Assembly: GCA_022571845.1 (NCBI GenBank)
Contig: JACZXB010000003.1
Location: 62,001 to 126,000, forward strand
Reading direction: 5' to 3'
Source: Candidatus Zixiibacteriota bacterium
GTDB lineage: Bacteria; Zixibacteria; MSB-5A5; GN15; FEB-12
Length of the DNA stretch: 64,000 bases
Positions within the stretch are counted from its first letter, which is position 1. The number at the start of each line of letters is the position of its first letter. The notes below the pieces were generated by a model. It saw only the letters and a list, made by a program, of their open reading frames with translations, did no database searches and was not told where the DNA came from. Below, in pieces: positions 8,956 to 17,290 of the stretch. Position numbers and translations under genes: made by a program.

Positions 8956-9779
8956 AATTTGCATTTACTCCGGAAGAGGCAAGACCTATAGCTAAAAATG
9001 TTGCAAAATACTACAAATCTATAAGATACAATATCAGCGAAGAAGCAAAGATAACAAACGACGCTCCGCTACTGACGACTTTAATTTTAAAAAAGGCAAA
9101 TACATTCATTTTAGTAGAAGCGCAAAGCACACTTATATATAGTCCGCCTATTCAAAAATTGGCACATTTTTTATCGCAAAAGAGAATAAATGCACGATTT
9201 TTCATAGCAATACCGCAAGAATCCAGCATAAGCGCACATGATTTCAAACAGATGAAAACTGACGGAGTGGGTCTATTTATTGTCAGTGCAGATGAAAATC
9301 CTCACGAGTTACAAATCGCGAAAAACTTTGCACTACAAATTAACGTAGCACCTGAGCTGTCATTCGGATATCAGAAGAGAGAAATTCTTTCGTACGTAGA
9401 AAAATTCAACGGTGGTGAACGCAAAGGGGGACTGCAAGATATTTGTGAAAAGGGAGAGGAATTGACTCGGAAACTTGCAGAAAAGGTTAGCAACAAGAAA
9501 TGGATAAAACCTAAACGCCAAAATATTGATGGAGCTGACTGGTGTAGTCTCATTAATATCCTGGCATCAAATGAACAGTATAAAAGGGGAAAGAAGCCTA
9601 TATTTGATCAGGTATTGAAAGCAGATTTGCATTCGTTTAGAAATGCTAGAAATTTGGTAGATCATGCAGCCCGAAACCCTGGCGAAAAAAAGAGGCTCCA
9701 GAGACAGTTTACGGACAAAATGTATCTAGGAATTAGACTCGTTTCTGAATTATTAGCTCTACTTCGAAAACTGCGCTAG
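8952..9779 (+). CDS. Putative HEPN-motif effector of methylase/ParB cassette
   Basis: 275 residues; no family recognised over its full length. Seen directly: near the C-terminus, helical sequence containing R233-N-L-V-D-H238, which fits the RNxxxH (Rx4-6H) catalytic motif of HEPN ribonucleases, followed by a long amphipathic helix (MYLGIRLVSELLALLRKL). The N-terminal part has an alternating strand/helix pattern (LLTTLILKK, TFILVEAQST, ARFFIAIPQ). A D37...E56-x-Q58 arrangement vaguely recalls PD-(D/E)xK nucleases, but the usual lysine is glutamine, so this is weak. The ATG overlaps the previous stop by 4 nt (ATGA). In context it would be the toxic or effector arm of a defence-like system. That function is inferred, not shown. 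Confidence 0.65.
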   Translation: MKFAFTPEEARPIAKNVAKYYKSIRYNISEEAKITNDAPLLTTLILKKANTFILVEAQSTLIYSPPIQKLAHFLSQKRINARFFIAIPQESSISAHDFKQMKTDGVGLFIVSADENPHELQIAKNFALQINVAPELSFGYQKREILSYVEKFNGGERKGGLQDICEKGEELTRKLAEKVSNKKWIKPKRQNIDGADWCSLINILASNEQYKRGKKPIFDQVLKADLHSFRNARNLVDHAARNPGEKKRLQRQFTDKMYLGIRLVSELLALLRKLR

Positions 9780-9844
9780 CCACCCCCTCTTGCGCCTTCC
9801 CCCAAAATCCCTTATTTTATGCGACTAATAAGGAGATTTTTAAG

Positions 9845-11362
9845 ATGGCAGAGAATAACAAAACTTATGAAAAATTAACCAAAAAGTGCCGCGAAATCGC
9901 CCTGCTTGCCTCATGCGAGGCAGTTTTGGGCTGGGATGAGCGCACCTATATGCCCCGTGCCGGAGCTCAGCTTCGTGCCGACCAGTTAGGCCTTTTGGCG
10001 GGGATGGTTCACGAAAAGTTCACTTCGACTGAATTAGGTGACTGGTTAAGTGAACTCGAAGGCTCTGATTTAGTCAAAGAAAACGGTACACCCGAAGCGG
10101 CCAACGTTCGTGAAACGCGCCACCGCTATGACAAAGAAGCCAGACTCCCCAAGGATTTAGTCGAGGAATTCACCAGGGTTACCACCTTAGCACAGGGGGA
10201 ATGGGTCACAGCCCGCCAGAATAGCGATTTTAAGGCGTTTCTCCCCTGGCTGGAGAAAGTTGTCGATTTGAGCCGCCAAAAAGCTGAAGCTTACGGTTAC
10301 GAAGGCGAGCCGTACAATGCGCTCTTAGATGACTACGAACCGGGGGCAACTGTTGATATGGTTTCTGAGACTTTTAAGCTCCTCCGCAATGATTTAGTTA
10401 TCCTCTTGAAGAAAATAAAAGAGGCGCCCAGACAGCCGGACAGATCGATTGTGGAGCGTCCTTACAACGTCGACCTGCAAAAGGTTTTCGGCGAATCGGT
10501 GGCGGCGGCTATCGGTTTTAGTTTTGATTCGGGCCGGCTTGATGTCACCACTCACCCGTTCTGCTCGGGCATAGGACCCGGAGATACGCGCATCACTACT
10601 CGTTACAATCCCAACCGCATAAACGATGCTTTGTTTGGAATCATGCACGAGGCCGGTCATGCCCTGTACGAGATGGGCATCGACAAGAAAAATAATTTTG
10701 GCATGCCGACCGGAGAGTCTGCCTCTTTAGGGATTCACGAATCCCAGTCACGGATGTGGGAAAATCAGGTCGGGCGTTCTAAAGAATTCTGGAACTACTT
10801 CTACCCGCAGGCTCAGCGCATTTTCAAAACATCTCTGTCCGGGGTTTCGCTTGATGATTTCTACGGCTCAATAAACGCGGTGCAGCCGTCCTACATACGA
10901 GTCGAAGCGGACGAGGCTACCTACAATCTCCACATTTTGCTTCGCTTTGAACTGGAGCGGGCGATTATGAAAGGTGATTTGAAACCGACCGATATCCCCG
11001 GCGAATGGAACAGCCGCTTTGAAAAATATTTCGGACTTAAAGTTGATAAAGACAGTAACGGCTGCCTTCAGGATGTGCACTGGTCGTCCGGGCTGTTCGG
11101 ATATTTTCCGACATACACTTTAGGGAATCTCTACTCGGCTCTGTTTTTCAATCAGGCCAAAAAGGATATCCCTGACTTGGGTGACCGTTTCAGCCGCGGC
11201 GAATTTAAGACTATGGTTGACTGGCTGCGTGAGAACATCCACAAGCATGGCGCCCGTTACCGCGCCAATCTGCTTTGTAAGAGAGTGACCGGCGAAGAGT
11301 TATCTCACCAGCCGCTGGTTGACTATATGAATGATAAGTATGCGGGGATTTACGGTTTTTAG
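9845..11362 (+). CDS. Carboxypeptidase Taq-type M32 metallopeptidase
   Basis: 505 residues, the normal M32 length. Zinc-dependent carboxypeptidase removing C-terminal amino acids from peptides in the cytosol. HEAGH at residues 268-272 (IMHEAGHALYEMG) with the M32-specific HESQSR(M)WEN element downstream, and YNLHILLRFELERA further on. Ribosome site AAGGAG lies before the ATG. Functionally pairs with PepF at 2308. The two peptidase genes bracket the foreign-looking 7.0-9.8 kb cassette and ThyX. Confidence 0.94.
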   Translation: MAENNKTYEKLTKKCREIALLASCEAVLGWDERTYMPRAGAQLRADQLGLLAGMVHEKFTSTELGDWLSELEGSDLVKENGTPEAANVRETRHRYDKEARLPKDLVEEFTRVTTLAQGEWVTARQNSDFKAFLPWLEKVVDLSRQKAEAYGYEGEPYNALLDDYEPGATVDMVSETFKLLRNDLVILLKKIKEAPRQPDRSIVERPYNVDLQKVFGESVAAAIGFSFDSGRLDVTTHPFCSGIGPGDTRITTRYNPNRINDALFGIMHEAGHALYEMGIDKKNNFGMPTGESASLGIHESQSRMWENQVGRSKEFWNYFYPQAQRIFKTSLSGVSLDDFYGSINAVQPSYIRVEADEATYNLHILLRFELERAIMKGDLKPTDIPGEWNSRFEKYFGLKVDKDSNGCLQDVHWSSGLFGYFPTYTLGNLYSALFFNQAKKDIPDLGDRFSRGEFKTMVDWLRENIHKHGARYRANLLCKRVTGEELSHQPLVDYMNDKYAGIYGF

Positions 11363-11682
11363 GTGGCTGGCACGAGCGACTTTAGTTCTGTCTTTTATTT
11401 AAGACGGCATTCCTGTAGGTCAGTGACCCTTGTGGTCCTGACTAATTGATGTTCGCAGTCAGGAGTACAAGACTCCTGACCTACAATTTCAATACACTAC
11501 ATTTCCGCGGGCGGTCCACTACGGCGGGTTCTCATGCGCCCCTTGTACTGGGCTGAATATATTCAGCCCCTATAAAATTATTTGGCTGGGCGGCCCACCT
11601 TTCGACTCTTTCGGCAGGCTCAGGACGGCGTCCGCTCAGCATGATTATAATAGTTACCCTAAGTGGAGTCGAAAGGTGCGAG
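11363..11682. repeat. 320-nt gap made of intergenic repeats
   Basis: Holds nested inverted repeats: TGTAGGTCAG (11415 on) with CTGACCTACA (to 11484); GGGCTGAA-TATA-TTCAGCCC near 11552; and CTTTCGACTC...GAGTCGAAAG framing a GGCTCAGGACGGCGTCCGCTCAG copy at 11617-11639. A forward ORF of 80 codons starting at 11641 runs out of this repeat and is not believed. No promoter or gene is otherwise seen. Confidence 0.55.
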
Positions 11683-11898
11683 CTAAAAGAAAATTCCCCT
11701 GGCGATCAGGTAAGGAATGAGGATATAAAGAATCGTATCCCGAATGAGATAAAACAGTATAAAGGCGGTTACGAATTTCCAGCCCAGTTTTTTGACTTCG
11801 CCCCAGCTTTTGGGGAATTTCAAAAACCGCCGGCGTTTTTTCTGCTTGGCTGTTTCTGGTTGGACAGCCGGTCTTTCTATTAATGCTTCTTGTCTCAT
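11683..11898 (-). CDS. Small single-pass membrane protein
   Basis: 71 residues. The N-terminal half is basic (KQKKRRRFLKFPKSW). The C-terminal half is one or two hydrophobic helices (FVTAFILFYLIRDTILYILIPYLIAR). The positive-inside pattern is sensible and the opposite-strand ORF is repeat-derived, so this strand is preferred. No recognised family. Divergent from trkA, 194 nt away. Confidence 0.5.
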   Translation of the reverse strand: MRQEALIERPAVQPETAKQKKRRRFLKFPKSWGEVKKLGWKFVTAFILFYLIRDTILYILIPYLIARGIFF

Positions 11899-12092
11899 AT
11901 ATCTGCCTAAACCTAATTATAAGGCCTCTTTACAGAAATTCTAACTGATTTTTTAACCTCTGGTTCCATATTTTTGGCCTAAATCCCGCCAAATGTGAAT
12001 TTGCCGGCGGCTAAAAAATAATTGATAAAACAACTATCTATCCTCAAATTGTAGCTATTGGATTTTTTAAAACCAGAGGATAATTTGTAAAT

Positions 12093-13463
12093 ATGCGCAT
12101 AATCATTGTTGGCGGTGGAATTGTCGGACAGAGTCTGGCAGAGCACCTCTTAAAAGAAAGACATGACCTGTCACTGATTGAGCTGAATGGCAAGCTCTGT
12201 ATTGAAGTAAGTGAAAAACTTGACCTACAGGTCATAGAAGGCTCCGGCTCTTCGCCGTCGGTGCTCAAATCTGCCGGAGTAGAATGGGCGGATATGCTTC
12301 TGGCGGTAACCCCGGAAAATGACGTAAACATTTTGTCCTGCGGCTTAGCCGCCCAGTATGGCGTAAAATCCAGAATAGCGCGACTTCGCGGCCGCGATTA
12401 CTCCGAAGAGCATGATCTGGTAGATCTCGAAAAACTGGGAGTGACCTCTGTAATCCAGCCCGAACGTGTTTTGGCAGACCAGATTATGCAATATGTAGAA
12501 ACGCCGCATGCGGTAGAGTCGGCCAATTTCGAAGATGGCCGCATTCTCTTGCGCGGCTTCCGCATTACCGACAAAATGCCGCTGGCCCACAAGACACCGC
12601 GTGAAATCCGCCAGGAAACTGAAATGCAGCTGTTATTTGCGGCCATAGTCCGCCGCAGCAAGGGCATGATACCCGATGGTGATACGGTCATTGAACCCGG
12701 TGATATTTTGTATACTCTCTTTCCGCGTGAGTCGCTTGATAAATTTCTGGAGCTGGTAAATATCGAAAAGAAAACAGTCCGTAAAATAATTATAACCGGC
12801 AGTTCCTATTCCACAGTTGAACTGGCGCTCAGGCTGGACAAAACCGATCACCATGTTACCTTGGTCGATCCTGATCTTGAGCACGCCAACAAAATTGCAG
12901 GGCTGTTTGACAATGTTGAGGTCTTACACGGCGACTGCACCCACGACGATCTTTTAAAAGAGCTCAATGTAGACAAGGCTTCATTTTTCATAGCCGTATC
13001 AGACGAGGCCGACTACAATATGCTTTCCTCACTTTTGGCAAAAGTTGAAGGGGCCCACGAAGTTATCTCTACAACCTCGGAATGGCAGCATGACAAATTG
13101 TTTCATTCTATAGGTATTGACCATGTCATCAACCCCCGACTGACAACCGCCAGAGAGATTCTGGAAATCATCTCGCGCGGGCAGATTGGAGCCGTTGTAA
13201 AACTTTCTGATGTTGATATCGAAGCCGTCAGGTTCAATGTGGCACCAAGCAGCAAAATTGCCGGTATGCAGGTCAAAGACGTTGCTGTAAAACTAAAGAA
13301 AGGCTCCATCATTGGTGTCATTATTCGCGAAGGCAGCATGCTGCTTCCGGACGGAGAGACCACTATTTTGGCAAACGATCATATTATAATAATAACCCGC
13401 CATGAAAACCTGGACTCGGTCAATAAGCTGTTTAAGTCCGGCGGAATATTTGTCCGAAACTAA
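12093..13463 (+). CDS. trkA: Trk potassium uptake regulator TrkA
   Basis: 456 residues, the duplicated RCK architecture of TrkA (RCK_N-RCK_C twice). It gates the TrkH channel in response to NAD(H)/ATP at the inner face of the membrane. The first Rossmann domain has the intact dinucleotide motif IIVGGGIVGQSLA at residues 4-16. The second Rossmann start reads IIITGSSYSTVELA, in which the glycine-rich loop is degenerate, so only the first half is likely to bind nucleotide canonically. RCK_C segments include GSIIGVIIREGSMLLPDGETTI. It is followed after 5 nt by trkH, forming one operon. Confidence 0.93.
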   Translation: MRIIIVGGGIVGQSLAEHLLKERHDLSLIELNGKLCIEVSEKLDLQVIEGSGSSPSVLKSAGVEWADMLLAVTPENDVNILSCGLAAQYGVKSRIARLRGRDYSEEHDLVDLEKLGVTSVIQPERVLADQIMQYVETPHAVESANFEDGRILLRGFRITDKMPLAHKTPREIRQETEMQLLFAAIVRRSKGMIPDGDTVIEPGDILYTLFPRESLDKFLELVNIEKKTVRKIIITGSSYSTVELALRLDKTDHHVTLVDPDLEHANKIAGLFDNVEVLHGDCTHDDLLKELNVDKASFFIAVSDEADYNMLSSLLAKVEGAHEVISTTSEWQHDKLFHSIGIDHVINPRLTTAREILEIISRGQIGAVVKLSDVDIEAVRFNVAPSSKIAGMQVKDVAVKLKKGSIIGVIIREGSMLLPDGETTILANDHIIIITRHENLDSVNKLFKSGGIFVRN

Positions 13464-13468
13464 ACTCA

Positions 13469-15067
13469 ATGCATAAATCGGCAGTAGCTTACGCAATCGG
13501 AAAACTTATGCAGGTGATGGGACTGGTGCTGCTGGTTCCGCTGGCAATCGCAATCTATGACCGCACTGGCGAAAGCGGCAAGGCAATTTTCAGCCACCCC
13601 GAAATCATCGGCTTTATGATGGCGATTATTGCGGCTCTACTTGCAGGCAGCGGCTGCGTCTATATTTTTCGAAAAGGAAAAGAATTGCAGGGAGTCAAAG
13701 AAGGTTTTGCAGTAGTCGCCATCGGCTGGGTGGCCTTGACTTTTATAAGCTCAATACCGATGACCCTCTATTTTTTAAGCCAGTCCGCTGCGAACGATTC
13801 GGGATTTTTTAATGCTTTCACCAACGGATTTTTTGAAATAATGTCGGGCTTCACCACTACCGGGGCTACGATTTTGACTGATATTGAAGCCGTACCGGAT
13901 TCACTTTTATTTTTAAGAGCGCTGACGCAATGGTTAGGCGGTATGGGAATTATTACTCTGGCGATTGCTATTTTTCCGGCCATGGGAGTTTCCGGCTATC
14001 AGATGTTTCGCAGCGAAGTGCCCGGACCTGCCAAGGAAAAACTTCAGCCTCGCCTGGCGCAGACCGTATCGGTTCTTTGGGGAGTTTATGTTCTTTTGTC
14101 AGTTATTGAAACGTTGCTTTTGATGGTCGGTGATATGAGTCTGTTCGATGCTGTTTGTCATACTTTTTCGACCATGGCGACCGGAGGATTTTCAACCAGA
14201 AATGGTTCAATAGCAGCCTTTGACTCGCCATTTATTGAATGGGTCATAATCGTTTTTATGTTCTTAGCGGGAATTAATTTTTTATTACATTTCAGAGTAT
14301 TCAGAGGTGATTTTAAATCGTTAACAGAAAACTCTGAGTTCAGATTTTATGCCGGTGTAATTTTGACTGCTATCGTAGTTTTTACGGCTGTGCTCACTTT
14401 TCAGGGAATGGCGCCGATTGAAACAGCAGCCGAAAGCTATCGCTTCTCGCAGCCCGGCGATTCTGAATTCGCTCTCCATTATGCTGACCAGCAAGAAAAA
14501 ATAAACGGCTTTGGGAATGTTTTTCGCAGTGCCGCCTTTCAGGTTATGTCAATTGTCACAGGCACCGGCTTTGTTACTGCAGATTTTGACCTCTGGGATG
14601 ATTTCTTGAGAGCTGCACTGGTGTTTCTGATGTTTTTCGGCGGCTGCGCCGGTTCTACAGCAGGGGGCATAAAAATGATCCGGATTTTGGTAGTGGCCAA
14701 GACTGCTATTAATGAACTCAAAAAGATAGCCCAGCCGCGTCTGGTTTCTCCTGTTAAAGTTGCCAATCGGGTAGTTGAACAAGACCGGGTTGTTAATATC
14801 GCTGCCTTTTTCATTTTCTTTTTGGGGCTGTTCATACTCTGCGGCATGCTGATGACTCTGTTTGTGCCCGATTTAGAAACTGCTTTTACAGCTTCAATAG
14901 CTGCTATCGGAAATATCGGCCCCGGACTGGCTGGAGTAGGCGCTACTCAAAATTATGCCTGGCTGCCGATTCCGGCCAAATGGCTGCTGATTATCACCAT
15001 GCTGCTGGGACGCCTGGAAATTTTCACAGTCCTTATTCTTCTTCGCGCCAGAACCTGGCGAAAATAA
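13469..15067 (+). CDS. trkH: Trk potassium uptake membrane subunit TrkH
   Basis: 532-residue integral membrane K+ channel/transporter subunit. The four degenerate pore-loop repeats are visible as SGFTTTGATIL, TMATGGFSTRNGS, VTGTGFVTADF and AIGNIGPGLAGVG, each with the selectivity-filter glycine, separated by hydrophobic helices. A MFFGGCAGSTAGGIK segment, typical of TrkH/KtrB, follows the third loop. Cotranscribed with trkA. No terminator is obvious before the next gene, 137 nt away. Confidence 0.95.
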   Translation: MHKSAVAYAIGKLMQVMGLVLLVPLAIAIYDRTGESGKAIFSHPEIIGFMMAIIAALLAGSGCVYIFRKGKELQGVKEGFAVVAIGWVALTFISSIPMTLYFLSQSAANDSGFFNAFTNGFFEIMSGFTTTGATILTDIEAVPDSLLFLRALTQWLGGMGIITLAIAIFPAMGVSGYQMFRSEVPGPAKEKLQPRLAQTVSVLWGVYVLLSVIETLLLMVGDMSLFDAVCHTFSTMATGGFSTRNGSIAAFDSPFIEWVIIVFMFLAGINFLLHFRVFRGDFKSLTENSEFRFYAGVILTAIVVFTAVLTFQGMAPIETAAESYRFSQPGDSEFALHYADQQEKINGFGNVFRSAAFQVMSIVTGTGFVTADFDLWDDFLRAALVFLMFFGGCAGSTAGGIKMIRILVVAKTAINELKKIAQPRLVSPVKVANRVVEQDRVVNIAAFFIFFLGLFILCGMLMTLFVPDLETAFTASIAAIGNIGPGLAGVGATQNYAWLPIPAKWLLIITMLLGRLEIFTVLILLRARTWRK

Positions 15068-15204
15068 GCGAGCCTCTGGCTTTCTGGTATAACCTGATAT
15101 GTATGATAAAGAGCAATCGATAATTGAAACAAAAATAACATGACAGCTGTTTTTTAGAATATGAACGGTAACGAAAACCATAATTATAGAAAGCTTCCTG
15201 AGAA

Positions 15205-16401
15205 ATGCGCAGTTTCTATCCGCTGATATTTTCGATAATATTCATACTTTTTTTTGGCCTGCTTGAAATACTACTGCTGCGAGTACTTAACAAAGTCTGG
15301 TGGAAAAAGCGTCTGGTGCGATATGCAGCGATAGGGCTGCCGATTTATGGTTCATTGATGGTCCTGCTCTGGGCTTTAGGAGAATACAATACCATCGGCT
15401 GGCTCTCTTTTACAGGAGCAATTCTGGCAGTAACTGCTTTCATCTTAGAATTTGCGCTGATGCTCTCGCTGCCTGTATCGGGGGCGTTTCATCTTTTCCG
15501 GCACATTGCAGATTTCATAGCAAAAAAGAAAAGTGGTCAAACAGAAGAAGTCATAGACCAAAAGCGCCGGCTGTTTTTGAAAACTGCCGCTGTAGCCGTA
15601 CCTGCCATAACTGTAGTTGGCGCCGTATCGGGAATTACCAATTCTTTTCACGAGGTAAATGTTTACCGCAGGAAGTTGTTTTACAAGGATTTACCAGAAG
15701 AATTAGAAGGCCTGAAAATCTTTCACCTCTCAGATCCACACTTGCACCACTATGTGACACTCTCTGATTTGGAGGAAGTTCTTACTGCTGCTGAAAAATT
15801 TCGGCCTGATATTACGCTTGTTACAGGAGATATAGCCGACGATCTCAATCTGCTTGCTGATGCGCTATATATGATTGAGCAGCTGAATTCCCCGCTGGGA
15901 TCATTCGCCTCTTTGGGCAACCACGAGTATTTCAGAGGCGTGGAGCGGGTCAAGCGCATTTTTCACAAATCTCACACTCCGCTTTTAGTAGATGAAGGAA
16001 TAATCTTGCCGATCGGTAATCTTAAACTTATGATAGGCGGCGCCGACGACCCTGTCAGAATGAGAGTAAGAAATGTCGACTTTTTCCGCACCTCTATAGA
16101 CTATCTTCTGTCCCGGCAGCCCCTGGGAGATTTTTCTATCCTTATGAGCCACAGACCTTACGCTCTTGACTACGCCTCCGAAAAGGAGTTCGATATGGTC
16201 TTGGCAGGTCACACTCACGGCGGTCAGATAGGATTTATGGGGCGTTCAGTCTTTGAGAGTGTCTGGCCGGACAGGTACCTCTGGGGCGAATACTCTAAGG
16301 GGAAAACCAAACTTTACACATCTTCGGGAATGGGACACTGGTTTCCATTCAGACTGGGCTGCCCCTGCGAGGCTCCCATTCTGGAATTACACCGGGGTTA
16401 A
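15205..16401 (+). CDS. Membrane-anchored metallophosphoesterase (YkuE-like)
   Basis: 398 residues. Calcineurin-like phosphoesterase motifs appear in order: LSDPHLHH (~residue 175), TGDIADD, GNHEYF, and LAGHTHGGQIG, giving the di-metal ligands Asp, His, Asp, Asn, His, His. The first ~95 residues hold three hydrophobic helices. An RRLFLKTAAVAVPA segment at ~residue 121 looks exactly like a twin-arginine leader but is internal, after the helices. The catalytic domain is therefore probably exported while tethered to the membrane. The substrate is unknown; relatives act on lipids or cyclic nucleotides. Confidence 0.88.
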   Translation: MRSFYPLIFSIIFILFFGLLEILLLRVLNKVWWKKRLVRYAAIGLPIYGSLMVLLWALGEYNTIGWLSFTGAILAVTAFILEFALMLSLPVSGAFHLFRHIADFIAKKKSGQTEEVIDQKRRLFLKTAAVAVPAITVVGAVSGITNSFHEVNVYRRKLFYKDLPEELEGLKIFHLSDPHLHHYVTLSDLEEVLTAAEKFRPDITLVTGDIADDLNLLADALYMIEQLNSPLGSFASLGNHEYFRGVERVKRIFHKSHTPLLVDEGIILPIGNLKLMIGGADDPVRMRVRNVDFFRTSIDYLLSRQPLGDFSILMSHRPYALDYASEKEFDMVLAGHTHGGQIGFMGRSVFESVWPDRYLWGEYSKGKTKLYTSSGMGHWFPFRLGCPCEAPILELHRG

Positions 16402-16614
16402 AAAATTGTTCAAGTTTGTCAAAATTATCTTGTATATTTCTCTCTGAGAAGCACAAATTTTTTTTCAAAAAAGTTACGATTTTTCTTGCACAAAAAATTA
16501 AAAAAACCTTACTTTTCCCTATGAGAAGTGATTTGGTTTTCTTGTTATAGATAACGAAGAAAAGCTGAGCACGAAAAACCTAACAAAACCTATATTTTAA
16601 CAAAGGAGTTAAAG

Positions 16615-17139
16615 ATGGCAGTAGCGCGTAAGAAGAAGGCGACCGCCAAGAGGAAACCGGCTAAGAGAAAAGTAGCCAAGAGAACACCGGCTAAGAGAAA
16701 AGTGGCCAAGAGAAAACCGGCTAAGAGTAAAGTAGCCAAGAGAAAACCGGCCAAGAGAAAAGTAGCCAAGAAGAAACCGGCCAAGAGAAAAGTAGCCAAG
16801 AGAAAACCGGCAGCGCGTAAAAAAGCAACAGGCAGAAGAAAACCGGCCGCGCGCAAGGCAGCCCCTCGCAAAAAAGCAAAAACTAAACGTAAACCAAACG
16901 CTGCTTTTATGCGCCCGGTGAGTCTTTCGGACGCATTGGGTGAGGTTGTTGGGCACAAGGATATACCTCGTACCGAGGTCACCAAAAGGCTTTGGCTCTA
17001 TATCAAGAAGTATAAACTGCAGGATAATGTTAATCGCCGTATGATTAACGCCGACTCCAAACTCTTAAGAGTTTTTGGTGGCAAAAAGAAAGTTAATATG
17101 TTTGAAATGACCAAGCTGGTCTCCAAACATATGAAATAA
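16615..17139 (+). CDS. Lysine-rich tail plus SWIB/MDM2-domain DNA-associated protein
   Basis: 174 residues in two parts. Residues 1-94 are a histone-H1-like basic tail built from 10-residue KRKPAKRKVA repeats (about six copies). Residues ~95-174 (MRPVSLSDALGEVVG, EVTKRLWLYIKKYKLQ, DSKLLRVFGGKKKVNMFEM) are a SWIB/MDM2 domain, the same fold found in eukaryotic SWI/SNF complexes and in chlamydial proteins. Such proteins are thought to bind or compact nucleoid DNA. A strong AAGGAG ribosome site, an A/T-rich leader and an intrinsic terminator 29 nt after the stop indicate an independently transcribed and probably abundant protein. Confidence 0.9.
   Translation: MAVARKKKATAKRKPAKRKVAKRTPAKRKVAKRKPAKSKVAKRKPAKRKVAKKKPAKRKVAKRKPAARKKATGRRKPAARKAAPRKKAKTKRKPNAAFMRPVSLSDALGEVVGHKDIPRTEVTKRLWLYIKKYKLQDNVNRRMINADSKLLRVFGGKKKVNMFEMTKLVSKHMK
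16648..16827 (+). repeat. 30-bp in-frame tandem repeat (KRKPAKRKVA units)
   Basis: Five near-identical 30-bp units plus a diverged sixth, encoding KRKPAKRKVA with single changes (KRTPA, AKSKV, KKKPA). Such tracts expand and contract by slippage, so copy number may vary among strains or be collapsed by assembly. Confidence 0.85.
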
Positions 17140-17167
17140 TTCGTTCTGCAATTTAGTTGAATAGTCA

Positions 17168-17197
17168 GCAGGCCGGTTAACTCCGGCCTGCTTTTTT
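17168..17197 (+). terminator. Intrinsic terminator after the SWIB gene
   Basis: GCAGGCCGG-TTAACT-CCGGCCTGC, a perfect 9-bp GC-rich stem, followed directly by six T. It ends the SWIB transcript and separates it from the serine operon. Confidence 0.93.
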
Positions 17198-17290
17198 ATG
17201 GGTTGTTATTTTAAATCGGCCGGTGTATCCTTACATCTCTCATGAATGGTATCTGGCAAAAAGCAGACAGAACAGAGGCAGGTTACTAAA

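Noticed and set aside
11641-11883. Forward 80-codon ORF opposite the small membrane protein
   Set aside because: Begins inside an intergenic repeat and has no sensible hydrophobic or domain pattern; the reverse-strand gene with basic/hydrophobic pattern is preferred.
16648-16827. Regular repeats as a possible CRISPR array
   Set aside because: The units are contiguous 30-bp in-frame coding repeats (KRKPAKRKVA) without spacers, and no cas genes occur.
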